This document shows positions 1 to 7,463 of a stretch of DNA of 64,000 bases, one piece after another. Under the pieces are notes generated by a model that saw only the letters and a list, made by a program, of their open reading frames with translations, did no database searches and was not told where the DNA came from. Source of the DNA: Wenjunlia vitaminophila DSM 41686 (GTDB lineage Bacteria; Actinomycetota; Actinomycetes; Streptomycetales; Streptomycetaceae); contig NZ_KB904634.1 of NCBI RefSeq assembly GCF_000380165.1, positions 1,131 through 65,130 of the forward strand, written 5' to 3'. The first letter of the stretch is position 1; each line of letters begins with the position of its first letter. A program made the translations under genes and the position numbers.

Positions 1-55
1 CATGCCCGGCATCCTCCCGCCACCCACCATGGTGTCGCCATGGCATCATTTTAGC

Positions 56-214
56 ATGGACAACGAGAAGCGGATCTCTCTCCGCCTACCAACAGACCTG
101 CACGCACGCCTCGTTGAAGCGGCCCGTACCGACCGGCGATCGCTCAACTCCGAGATCATCCACCTGCTTGAGGCCGCACTCGGTCCGGCGGTCGAGGACG
201 ACCAATCACCCTGA
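56..214 (+). CDS. Arc/CopG-like ribbon-helix-helix DNA-binding protein
   Basis: A 52-residue protein built almost entirely of one ribbon-helix-helix fold. Residues about 5-12 (KRISLRLP) are the DNA-contacting beta strand, followed by two helices ending near EIIHLLEAAL, the standard Arc/MetJ pattern; the tail is acidic. Such proteins bind operators as dimers and usually regulate their own gene or act as antitoxins. I chose the ATG at 56 because the RHH strand starts four residues after it; an upstream ATG at 2 would add an unrelated 18-residue leader. No partner toxin follows: the next gene is on the other strand. Its left-hand neighbour lies outside the window, so it could be the end of an operon. 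The fold is clear from sequence; the target is unknown. Confidence 0.75.
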   Translation: MDNEKRISLRLPTDLHARLVEAARTDRRSLNSEIIHLLEAALGPAVEDDQSP

Positions 215-262
215 CAGCGATTGCCCTGCCCCATGCCCCGCTACGCGGGAGCTACGAATCCT

Positions 263-282
263 CCCCGCCCTCAAGGACGGGG
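263..282. other. Imperfect GC hairpin resembling IS200/IS605-type ends
   Basis: CCCCGCCCTCAAGGACGGGG folds into an eight-pair stem with one C-A mismatch and a TCAA loop, flanked by GAATCCT on the left and CATCCTCG on the right. From memory, subterminal hairpins of this form in GAATCCTCCCCGCCC context are common at the ends of actinobacterial IS200/IS605-family elements. No TnpA or TnpB reading frame is present, so at most this is a solo end or relic. It could equally be a terminator for the small gene ending at 214. Confidence 0.35.
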
Positions 283-312
283 CATCCTCGAAGGAGACGC
301 GGTGAACCGACT

Positions 313-346
313 CCGGCCCGGGCGGGGGTGGTCACGCCCGGGCCGG
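313..346. terminator. Strong hairpin at the 3' end of the transpeptidase gene
   Basis: CCGGCCCGGGCG (313-324) pairs perfectly over 12 bp with 335-346 around a 10-nt loop. It lies 36 bp beyond the stop of the leftward penicillin-binding protein and is placed to end its transcript; there is no T-run, as usual in actinomycetes. Confidence 0.6.
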
Positions 347-350
347 TCAT

Positions 351-372
351 CCCGTCCGTGCGGTCGGACGGG
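351..372. terminator. Second hairpin between transpeptidase stop and terminator
   Basis: CCCGTCCG (351-358) and CGGACGGG (365-372) form a perfect 8-bp stem with a 6-nt loop directly after the transpeptidase stop. With the neighbouring 12-bp hairpin it makes a tandem terminator for leftward transcription. Confidence 0.5.
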
Positions 373-381
373 TCGGCGGCG

Positions 382-2019
382 TCAGCCGGGCAGACCCTGG
401 AGGAAGGCCGCCGCGACCGGTCCCGCGTCACGGCCACCCGACCCTCCGTCCTCGATGAACACCGCGAACGCCAGGTCGCCCCGGTAGCCGATGAACCAGG
501 CGTGGGTGCGCGGCGGCGTCTCCTGGCCGTACTCGGCGGTTCCCGTCTTCGCTCCCGGTTCCCCACTGATGTCGCGCAGTGCGCTGCCGGAGCCCTCGGT
601 GACCACGGCGCGCATCATCGTGCGCAGTTGCTCGGCGACGGCCGGGGCGAGCTGCTCCTCCGCCTGGGCGCGCTTCTTGACGGCGTCCGGGACGAGCACG
701 GGCTGGCGGAAGGTACCGCTCTTGACGGTGGCCGCGACCGACGCCATGACGAGCGGGCTCGCCTCCACGCGGCCCTGGCCGATCATGGCTGCGGCCTTGT
801 CGTTGGCGCTGGTCGCCACCGGGACGGAGCCGTCGAACGTCACCGCGCCCACGTCCCAGGTGGAGCCGATGCCGAAGGCCTTGGCGGTGGTGGTGAGGGA
901 GTCGGGTGAGAGCCGGTCGCGGAGCGCGATGATGCCGGTGTTGCAGGAGTGGGCGAAGTCGTCCCTGAAGGTGGACCCGGACGGCAGCTCGAAGAGGTCC
1001 TGGTTCTCGAACCGCTGGCCGTCCACGGTCTCGTACTTCGGGCACGGCACGGGGGTGTCCGCGGAGAGCCCCCCGTCGAGCAGCGCGGCCGCGGTGACGA
1101 CCTTGAAGTCCGAGCCGGGGGCGTAGCGCCCGCGCAGGGAACGGTTCTCGCCGGTGGGCGGGTTGTCCGCGGCGGCCAGGATGTGCCCGGTGCTGGGGCG
1201 CACCGCGACGATGGCGGCGTTCTTGTCGAGACCCTCCAGGGCGGCCTCGGCGGCGCGCTGGGTGTCCGGGTCGAGGGTGGTGCGCACGGGCGTGCCCTCG
1301 CGGGCGTCAGGACCGGTGTGCACGGTGCGCAGCGTCCGACCGGTGCTGGTGCCGACGATGGCCACGGTGGTGCCGGGACGACCGGTGAGTTGCTTGTCGT
1401 AGCGGTACTGCAGACCGCTGCTGCCCGGCACGCCCACCAGGGCGGGCGCGAGCCCGTCGAGCGTGCTGCCGTCGGCGGCCAGGACGTCGGCGCGTTCCCC
1501 CTTGCCGGAGCGCTGGGCGAGCTTGCTGCCCTCGGTGAGCCGGGGGTGCACCACGGCCGGGCTCCAGTGCACGAGCCAGCGGCCTTCGGAGCGCACGAGG
1601 GGGACGGTGGACGTGTAGGTCCAGGTGTCCGCCGCCGAGAAGCGCCAGGTGAGGCGGAAGGCGTAGGCGTCGCCCTCTTCGGTCCGCTCCCCCCGCTCGA
1701 GGGTGAGGCCGCGGTGCGGCAGGTCCTTGCGGAGCGCGGTGAGGCGCGCGGTGGCGTCGGTCGGGTTGTCGGTGCGTCGTCCCGCCGCCTGCGGGTCGCC
1801 CGCGGCCCAGGCGTCGAGGAAGCCGTCGACGGCGGCGGCCCGTTCGTCCCGTGTCTCGCGGTCGAGGAACCTCCAGGCGGCGACGCCCGCCACGGCGAGC
1901 AGGGCGAGGACCACCACGAGGACGAGGCCGGGGCGTCTGCGGCGGCGACGTGTCCGTGCCCCGCGCCGCTGCGGGGCGGGGCCGGCGCCGTACGGCGGTG
2001 TCGAGGAAGGATCGTGCAT
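382..2019 (-). CDS. Penicillin-binding protein, transpeptidase with NTF2-like N-terminal domain
   Basis: A 545-residue membrane-anchored D,D-transpeptidase that should cross-link peptidoglycan outside the cell. A basic N-terminus (about 16-30) precedes one membrane helix (about 31-50). An NTF2-like/MecA_N region (about 55-175) follows, then a dimerisation linker, then the transpeptidase domain with all three active-site motifs: SDFK (SxxK) after YAPG, SCN (SxN) and KTG in AKTGTAEYG. The missing glycosyltransferase domain makes it class B. The MecA-like N-terminal domain is the type seen in low-affinity PBPs and in actinobacterial PBPs close to beta-lactam genes. It is divergent from a LysR regulator coupled to a beta-lactamase-like gene, which suggests a shared beta-lactam response. 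Resistance itself is inference. The start at 2019 lacks an obvious ribosome-binding site. Confidence 0.9.
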   Translation of the reverse strand: MHDPSSTPPYGAGPAPQRRGARTRRRRRRPGLVLVVVLALLAVAGVAAWRFLDRETRDERAAAVDGFLDAWAAGDPQAAGRRTDNPTDATARLTALRKDLPHRGLTLERGERTEEGDAYAFRLTWRFSAADTWTYTSTVPLVRSEGRWLVHWSPAVVHPRLTEGSKLAQRSGKGERADVLAADGSTLDGLAPALVGVPGSSGLQYRYDKQLTGRPGTTVAIVGTSTGRTLRTVHTGPDAREGTPVRTTLDPDTQRAAEAALEGLDKNAAIVAVRPSTGHILAAADNPPTGENRSLRGRYAPGSDFKVVTAAALLDGGLSADTPVPCPKYETVDGQRFENQDLFELPSGSTFRDDFAHSCNTGIIALRDRLSPDSLTTTAKAFGIGSTWDVGAVTFDGSVPVATSANDKAAAMIGQGRVEASPLVMASVAATVKSGTFRQPVLVPDAVKKRAQAEEQLAPAVAEQLRTMMRAVVTEGSGSALRDISGEPGAKTGTAEYGQETPPRTHAWFIGYRGDLAFAVFIEDGGSGGRDAGPVAAAFLQGLPG

Positions 2020-2077
2020 ATGTACACGAGAACAGACGTATGACCTTCCTGTCCAAGAGTCCTATCAAAGGCATTCC

Positions 2078-2095
2078 CATAGTCGAATGACTATG
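2078..2095. promoter_or_regulatory. LysR-type inverted-repeat operator
   Basis: CATAGTCGAATGACTATG is a perfect 7-bp inverted repeat with a 4-bp spacer. It contains the ATA-N(n)-TAT / T-N11-A form typical of LysR boxes. It ends 10 bp before the LysR start codon, in the 86-bp gap shared with the divergent transpeptidase gene, so it is well placed for autoregulation and control of the transpeptidase. Confidence 0.6.
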
Positions 2096-2105
2096 ATGGC
2101 TGGCC

Positions 2106-3074
2106 ATGGACCTGGTCAGACATCTGCGCTACTTCGCGACGGTGGCGGACGAACGGCACTTCGGGCAGGCGGCGGCCCGGCTCGGACTGGCGCAGCCGTC
2201 GCTGTCCCAGCGCATCCAACGCCTTGAGCGGGAGTTCGGGGTGCGCCTGTTCGACCGTGGCGGGGCCGGTGGCCGGGGAGTCGAACTGACCGAGGCCGGT
2301 CGGCTGCTGCTCGCGGAGGCCCGGCTGGTCCTCGAGCGCGCGGACGCGCTGTTCGGGGTGGCGGCCCGGGTGCGCAGCGGCGAGGCTGGGGTGCTGCACG
2401 CCGCCGTCCCGCAGGACCTGGGCAGCACGGTGGTGGCGGCGCTGGTGGGCGAGTTCCGGGAGCGTTCCCCGGGGGTGCGGCTGGCGCTGCGGGAGGTGGC
2501 AGCCGAGGTGCAACTGGCCGAACTGGCCGCGGGGAGCCTCGACGTGGGGGTGCTGCGGCACCCGTGCGACGTGGCCGGACTGGAGCTCGGCGCGGTACTG
2601 TGCCGTCCGCTCGGCGTGCTGCTCTCGGCGGATGCCGGCGGGGAGGGGCCGGTGCACCTGGCGGACCTGTCCGGGCGCGAACTCGTGCTCTTCCCGCGCC
2701 AGTCCGGTCCCGCGCTGCACGACGACATCGTCAACGCGTGTCGGTTGCACGGCTTCGAACCGGGCGGGGTGATCTCCGGTCAGGACCCGGCCTTCGTCGA
2801 CGGCATGGTGTTGTCCGGCCAGGCGGTGACGTTCGCCGCGCGCGGACGCGACCTCCCTGCCGGAATGGTGTGGCGGCCCCTCGTCGGGACGCCGCTGTGG
2901 GAGCGGGTGTCCGCCGCGTGGCTGCGGGGGCGGCGGGCCGACCCCGCGGTGCGGCTGTTCGCCGAGGTCGTCGGGAAGGTCCTGGAGAGGCAGGGGGGCA
3001 TGGTTCCGGTGGCCGAGTCGGTCCGGGAACGACGGACCGTGCAGATCCGTCCCGCGACGGGGTTCGTCCGGTGA
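2106..3074 (+). CDS. LysR family transcriptional regulator
   Basis: A 322-residue LysR-type regulator. An N-terminal winged helix-turn-helix (about 1-60, with RLGLAQPSLSQRIQRLE as the recognition helix region) precedes a periplasmic-binding-protein-like effector domain (about 90-295). Size and layout are standard. It is divergent from a penicillin-binding transpeptidase and overlaps the start of a beta-lactamase-like gene, an arrangement reminiscent of AmpR- or BlaA/B-type beta-lactamase control. An LTTR-style inverted repeat sits just upstream of its ATG, suggesting autoregulation. The effector cannot be read from sequence. The ATG at 2106 fits the start of the HTH (MDLVRHLRYF). Confidence 0.9.
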   Translation: MDLVRHLRYFATVADERHFGQAAARLGLAQPSLSQRIQRLEREFGVRLFDRGGAGGRGVELTEAGRLLLAEARLVLERADALFGVAARVRSGEAGVLHAAVPQDLGSTVVAALVGEFRERSPGVRLALREVAAEVQLAELAAGSLDVGVLRHPCDVAGLELGAVLCRPLGVLLSADAGGEGPVHLADLSGRELVLFPRQSGPALHDDIVNACRLHGFEPGGVISGQDPAFVDGMVLSGQAVTFAARGRDLPAGMVWRPLVGTPLWERVSAAWLRGRRADPAVRLFAEVVGKVLERQGGMVPVAESVRERRTVQIRPATGFVR

Positions 3075-3985
3075 GCGGGAACGGCGGGGCACGGGCTCGC
3101 ATCCGCGAGGTCTTCGCCTCCGCCGGCGTGACGGGCTGGCTGCACGCCACCGAGGTGGACGGGGTCCACGACGTGGCGGTGGACGCGGACACCCCGGTGT
3201 GCACGGCGAGCGTCCACAAACTGTGCCTGGCGGTGACGGTCCAGCGGTTGGCGGACGAGGGCAGGCTCGACCCCCGCGAGCAGGTGGAGGTCCCCGCGGC
3301 GGGCCGGACGCCGGGGACCACCGGGCTCTCGGTGATGCAGGACCCCGTCCGGATGTCGCTGCGCGACCTGCTGCTGTTGGCGCTGACGGTCAGTGACAAC
3401 GCCGCGGCCCAGGTGCTGTTCGAGCGGGTCGGCCTCGAGGAGGTGAACCGGACGACGCGGTCCCTGGGGATGCGGCGGACCGTCGCCGTGCACACCCCCC
3501 GCGACCTGGTGGAGCTCATCGAGGAGGACGGCGCGGGGGACCTGACGTACCTGTCGGCCGACCCGGGCGCGCTGGCCGGGGTGCGCGTGCTGGACCCCGC
3601 GCGGACCAGTCGCAGCACCCCGCGGGAGATGACCTCGCTGCTGGCCGCCCTGTGGCGGGACGAGGCCTGTTCCGCGGGGCGTGCGCAGGAGCTCCGCGAG
3701 GCCCTGGCCCTCCAGGTGTGGCCGCACCGGCTGGCGTCGGGGTTCCCGTTCGACGACGTGCGGGTCGCGGGCAAGACCGGAACGCTGCCCACACTGCGCC
3801 ACGAGGCGGGCGTCGTCGAGTACCCGGACGGCGGGCGGTACGCGGTGGCGGTGTTCACCCGGGCCGCGCGCACGGCGGCGAACCAGCCCGCGGCGGACGC
3901 GGCGATCGGCACGGCGGCGCGGATGGCGGTGGAGTCCCTGCGGCGGCGTGCCGCGCCGGGGTCCCGCCGCGCGGCCACCCCGTAG
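3071..3985 (+). CDS. Class A beta-lactamase-like serine hydrolase
   Basis: A 304-residue member of the serine beta-lactamase/PBP fold. It carries SVHK (SxxK catalytic motif) near residue 44, SDN in TVSDNAAAQ near residue 112, and KTG in AGKTGTLP near residue 235: the order and spacing of a class A enzyme. The GTG at 3071 overlaps the TGA of the LysR gene (GTGA), so translation is coupled to the regulator; a longer upstream reading frame only runs through the LysR gene. There is no signal peptide, lipobox or Tat motif, so it appears cytoplasmic, unusual for a periplasmic-type beta-lactamase. A canonical omega-loop ExxLN is not obvious to me. It may be a beta-lactam hydrolase, an esterase or a drug-binding partner. 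Confidence 0.85.
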   Translation: MSGNGGARARIREVFASAGVTGWLHATEVDGVHDVAVDADTPVCTASVHKLCLAVTVQRLADEGRLDPREQVEVPAAGRTPGTTGLSVMQDPVRMSLRDLLLLALTVSDNAAAQVLFERVGLEEVNRTTRSLGMRRTVAVHTPRDLVELIEEDGAGDLTYLSADPGALAGVRVLDPARTSRSTPREMTSLLAALWRDEACSAGRAQELREALALQVWPHRLASGFPFDDVRVAGKTGTLPTLRHEAGVVEYPDGGRYAVAVFTRAARTAANQPAADAAIGTAARMAVESLRRRAAPGSRRAATP

Positions 3986-4030
3986 CGCCGGCCGTCAGCC
4001 AGCCATCAGCACCGGGGAGGGAACACCTGC

Positions 4031-4750
4031 TCAGAACGCGCGGAACTCCTCGAAGGGCGGCTCGAACGACGGGTCTGGCAGGCGCATGGCCCGGCAGCGA
4101 GTCACCGATCCGGCCCGGGGGTCGGCAGCCACCCTCGCCGTGGTTCCGCCCGGGAAGGCGTCGGGGACCTCCGTCCACCCCAGGTTCCGCTCGTAGTAGC
4201 GCACAGCGGTGAGCACCGACGGCGCCGCGGCGTCGTCCACGACGATCAGCCCGCCGGGGCGGACGATCCTGCGCAGGAAGTAGAGGTCGACGAAGACCTC
4301 GTGGAACCGGTGACTGCCGTCCACGAAGGCCGCGTCGGCGACGAGACCTTCAGCGAGGAGCCGCGGGAGCGCGACCGACGAGGGAACGGGCACGAGCGAG
4401 GCGATCGAGTCCAGGCCCGCGGAGCGCAGCAGGTCCCAGCCGACGTTGGACCAGTCGCGTTCCTGGAACGGGTCGATGATGACGTGCCGGGGGCGCGGCG
4501 GGTCAACCGTGACCAGCGCCTCCCCGATGGCGAGTGCCGAACTGGCGTAGGCGAGGCCGACCTCGACGACGGTCTGCGCGCCCTCGGAGACCAGCAGGTC
4601 GCGCAACTGGTCACAGTGGCGCTCGGGCACCGTGACCGTCTCGAAGTCCGCCTCCCGGTCCCGCGTCCGTGGCGGCCCCTCCCGCACGAGCCGACGGCGT
4701 ACCTCTCCGATCCGCGCCCTGCGTTCCGCCGTTCCCAACGTGTCGTCCAC
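4031..4750 (-). CDS. Class I SAM-dependent methyltransferase (Methyltransf_24/CmcI-like)
   Basis: A 239-residue Rossmann-fold methyltransferase. SAM motif I is visible as VVEVGLAYASSALAIGEAL (about 61-79). An acidic strand follows near HVIIDPF, and FVDGSHRFHEVFVDLYFLRR leads into the GGLIVVDD strand (about 140-175), the pattern of Methyltransf_24 and cephalosporin hydroxylase-like (CmcI) methyltransferases. The substrate is unknown. The GTG start at 4750 lies only 9 bp from the edge of a MITE, so its native upstream region has probably been displaced. It is a lone leftward gene. Confidence 0.8.
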   Translation of the reverse strand: MDDTLGTAERRARIGEVRRRLVREGPPRTRDREADFETVTVPERHCDQLRDLLVSEGAQTVVEVGLAYASSALAIGEALVTVDPPRPRHVIIDPFQERDWSNVGWDLLRSAGLDSIASLVPVPSSVALPRLLAEGLVADAAFVDGSHRFHEVFVDLYFLRRIVRPGGLIVVDDAAAPSVLTAVRYYERNLGWTEVPDAFPGGTTARVAADPRAGSVTRCRAMRLPDPSFEPPFEEFRAF

Positions 4751-4759
4751 CGTTCCACA

Positions 4760-4940
4760 CTAGGGCCTGTCTGATAAATCCCGCCTGGGTCGTGACGCCT
4801 GGCACGCACGCTCGCTGCGTTGTCGGGATCGTCCATGTACGCCCAGTACGAGGACGACCCTCCGCCTTGCGATCGCACGCACCAGACGCCGCGACCCCCG
4901 CCCTCCGGGCGGACGACGCTACTTATCAGACAGGCTCTAG
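4760..4940. mobile_element. 181-bp MITE with 20-bp terminal inverted repeats
   Basis: The left end CTAGGGCCTGTCTGATAAAT (4760-4779) matches the reverse complement of the right end (4921-4940) at 18 of 20 positions. Both ends sit on a CTAG tetranucleotide, a target duplication typical of IS5-group elements. The interior has no transposase frame and is itself rich in short inverted repeats. I recall the same GCCTGTCTGATAA ends from dispersed Streptomyces MITEs and IS5-like elements, so it is a non-autonomous element mobilised in trans. It separates two methyltransferase genes and abuts the 5' end of one. Confidence 0.8.
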
Positions 4941-5054
4941 GGGAGCACCTCGTCCGACGGAGATCAGGAGCGGTTTCCCGGCGAGGGGCAGCTCCGACGT
5001 CCGCCGCGGCAGGCCCCGTGCGGCACCCACCTGCCCGCGCTGCTCCGCCACGGC

Positions 5055-5915
5055 CTACTCGCCGCACGCCCCGCCGTCGGCCGGGTTGACCGCGAGGCCC
5101 TTGAAGAACACGTAGTGGAACGTCCCGTCGGGCCCCGCGGTCCTGCGCAGGTCGGCGAGACCCCGGTCCCAGTCCTCCGGGGAGACCAGTCGGGCGGCGA
5201 GCGCCTCCTCCCGCACCCCCTCGACCATGGCCACGAAGGTGTCACGGGTGAAGCCCCGGACCAGCTCGGGACGGGACGGGTCGGCGTAGACGGTGCGCGG
5301 GGCGACCCGCACGTCCCGGTACCCGGCCGCGGTCAGCAGCGGCTGCAGTTCCCGGCCGATCAGCGCGTTGCCGCCGGCCGCGGCCTGCAGGCGCACCAGG
5401 CAGCGGACGGCGGCGCTCGCCCAGGCGCTGTCCGGGTGGAAGAACGCCGACCCGTGGTCACCCTCGATGACGGTGACGGTCCCTCCCGGCCGCAGCACCC
5501 GGCGCAGCCCGGCCAGGGCCCGCACCGGGTCCGGCAGGTGCTCGAGCACGAAGCAGACGAAGACGTGGTCGAAGGTGGCGTCGGCGAACGGCAGGTCGAA
5601 CAGGTCGGCGCGGCACCACTCCACGTGGGCCTGCGGGGCGTGGGCCGCCACCCGCGCACGGGCCTCGGCGAGCGAGTCGTCGGAGAGGTCAACGGCGACC
5701 AGGCGGACCCCGGGGCTGCCGGTGACCAGGTGGACGGTCTGCGCACCGACGCCGCAGCCGACCTCCAGGACACGGCTGCCGGGCGGGTAGGAGGTGCCGG
5801 AGTGCAGCAGCGTGGCCAGGGTGTCCGCCTGGTCACCCAGGCGGCGGGCCTCCCTCCGGGAGTAGCCGTGCACATAGCCGGCCGCGGGGACGTCCGTTGT
5901 CAGGGGCGAGTTCAT
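5055..5915 (-). CDS. Class I SAM-dependent methyltransferase (UbiE/Methyltransf_25 type)
   Basis: A 286-residue methyltransferase. Motif I is VLEVGCGVGAQT (about 48-59), an acidic loop occurs at LVAVDLS (about 72-78), and motifs II/III are FDHVFVCFVLEHLPDP and VLRPGGTVTVIEGDHGS (about 120-165). A C-terminal helical segment of about 80 residues looks like the substrate cap. I chose the ATG at 5915; the longer frame to 6197 overlaps the divergent MocR gene. Only 30 bp separate it from that MocR start, so the regulator probably controls it. The substrate is unknown; small metabolites or natural products are plausible. Confidence 0.85.
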   Translation of the reverse strand: MNSPLTTDVPAAGYVHGYSRREARRLGDQADTLATLLHSGTSYPPGSRVLEVGCGVGAQTVHLVTGSPGVRLVAVDLSDDSLAEARARVAAHAPQAHVEWCRADLFDLPFADATFDHVFVCFVLEHLPDPVRALAGLRRVLRPGGTVTVIEGDHGSAFFHPDSAWASAAVRCLVRLQAAAGGNALIGRELQPLLTAAGYRDVRVAPRTVYADPSRPELVRGFTRDTFVAMVEGVREEALAARLVSPEDWDRGLADLRRTAGPDGTFHYVFFKGLAVNPADGGACGE

Positions 5916-5945
5916 GACTCCGACTCTGCCCCGCACAATGGTCCG

Positions 5946-7463
5946 GTGGACAGGTCCAATGATGACGCCGTCGACAGGTCCGTAACGTCGGGGACCGACT
6001 TCCTCCAGCTCGACGTCCGTGACGCACCGGTGGGCGGCCTGTCCGACTGGCTGGCCGGCCGGCTCCGGCAGGCGATCGCCGACGGCCACCTGCCGTTGGG
6101 CAGCAGGCTGCCGGCCACCCGGGTGCTCGCGGAGGAGCTGCGGGTCTCCCGCGGCGTGGTCACCGAGGCGTACCGCAGGCTCACCGAGGACGGCCACGCG
6201 CTGGGGCGGGGCCGGGCCGGAACGGTCGTGGTCGCCGCCCCGTCCAGCGCCCCGGCCGTCCGGCGGGCGGACTCCGGCGCCGCGGCCACCGCGGACCCCG
6301 GCTCACGCCTGCGCGCGGTGCTTGGCGCTCCGCCCGGGCCGGACGTCTTCGACGCGTTCCGCGCGGCGCCGGCAGCGATCGACCTGGCCCCGGGGGTACC
6401 CGATCTCGCGGCGTTCCCCAGGGCGGCGTGGCTGCGGGCCGAACGCACCGTGCTGAACGGGCTGACCGCCTCGGACCTGGGGTACGGCGATCCGCGGGGA
6501 GCGCCGCCGCTGCGCCTCGCCGTCGCGCGCTGGCTGGCCCGGAACCGTGGGATCAGGACGGACCCGGACCAGGTGGTGATCGTGGCGGGCGTCGCGCAGA
6601 CCCTCGGTCTGATCGCCCAGGTGCTGCGGGCGGAGGGGATCGACCGGATGGCGGTGGAGGACCCCGGGGCGCTGGGGGCCCGCCAGCACCTGGCGCACTG
6701 GGGCCTGGGCACCCCCGCGGTCCCGGTGGACGCGCGGGGGCTGCGGGTGGACGTGCTGCGCGACCTGGACGCGGCGGCGGTGTTGCTCACTCCGGCGCAC
6801 CAGTTCCCCACGGGGGTGGTGCTCGACGGCACCCGGCGGCGGGAGCTGATGCGCTGGGCCGACGCCGGTGGACTGGTCGTCGAGGACGACTACGACGCCG
6901 AGCACCGCTACGACCGGCCGCCGGCCCCGGCGCTGCGGTCGATGCTGCCGGAACGGGTCTGCTACGCCGGGAGCGTGTCCAAGGTGCTGGCGCCAGGCCT
7001 CCGATTGGGGTGGATGCTGCCGCCCGCCCGCTACGCCGACGCGCTGGTCGAGGCGCGGCGCTTCGCTGACCTCGGCGGACCGGTGCTGCCGCAGCTCGTG
7101 CTGGCCCGGCTGATGGAGTCCGGCGCGTTGGAACGTCACCTGCGGCTGCTGCGGCGACGGCACCGTCGGCGTCGCGACGTCATGATCGAGGCGCTGCGCA
7201 CCCACCTGCCCGACGTCAGCGTGCACGGGGCGGCGGCCGGGCTGCACCTGATGGTCACCTTCCGGGCCGGGTGCGGCGACACCGATCTGGCCGCCGCGGC
7301 GCTGGCGCTGGGGGTGAAGGTGCAACCGCTGTCCTGGCACCGGCAGCTCCCCGGCCCGCCCGGCCTGGTGCTGGGGTACGGGGCCTGTCCCCCGTCCCGC
7401 ATCGCTGAGGGGGTGGCCGTCCTGGGCCGGGTGGTCGCCGAGGCCGGCGCGTCACCCCGGTGA
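5946..7463 (+). CDS. MocR/PdxR family PLP-dependent transcriptional regulator
   Basis: A 505-residue fusion of a GntR-type winged helix and a fold-type I aminotransferase-like domain. The HTH is at about 25-95 (GSRLPATRVLAEELRVSRGV). After a linker comes the aminotransferase region (about 150-495), with the PLP-binding lysine in GSVSKVLAPGLRLGW and the Asp/Tyr stretch VVEDDYDAEHRYD. MocR proteins use PLP as cofactor or effector and often regulate a divergent neighbour. Here that is the methyltransferase starting 30 bp away. The GTG at 5946 is the first start that does not run back into that gene. The 3' end overlaps the convergent ArsR-like gene by 12 bp. Confidence 0.9.
   Translation: MDRSNDDAVDRSVTSGTDFLQLDVRDAPVGGLSDWLAGRLRQAIADGHLPLGSRLPATRVLAEELRVSRGVVTEAYRRLTEDGHALGRGRAGTVVVAAPSSAPAVRRADSGAAATADPGSRLRAVLGAPPGPDVFDAFRAAPAAIDLAPGVPDLAAFPRAAWLRAERTVLNGLTASDLGYGDPRGAPPLRLAVARWLARNRGIRTDPDQVVIVAGVAQTLGLIAQVLRAEGIDRMAVEDPGALGARQHLAHWGLGTPAVPVDARGLRVDVLRDLDAAAVLLTPAHQFPTGVVLDGTRRRELMRWADAGGLVVEDDYDAEHRYDRPPAPALRSMLPERVCYAGSVSKVLAPGLRLGWMLPPARYADALVEARRFADLGGPVLPQLVLARLMESGALERHLRLLRRRHRRRRDVMIEALRTHLPDVSVHGAAAGLHLMVTFRAGCGDTDLAAAALALGVKVQPLSWHRQLPGPPGLVLGYGACPPSRIAEGVAVLGRVVAEAGASPR

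Noticed and set aside
2564-3070. N-terminal extension of the beta-lactamase-like frame
   Set aside because: It lies inside the LysR gene in another frame and is arginine-rich with no homology features; the GTG at 3071 gives a normal domain start.
5115-5945. 277-codon upstream extension of the MocR frame
   Set aside because: It is the reverse of the methyltransferase gene; the HTH starts soon after GTG 5946.
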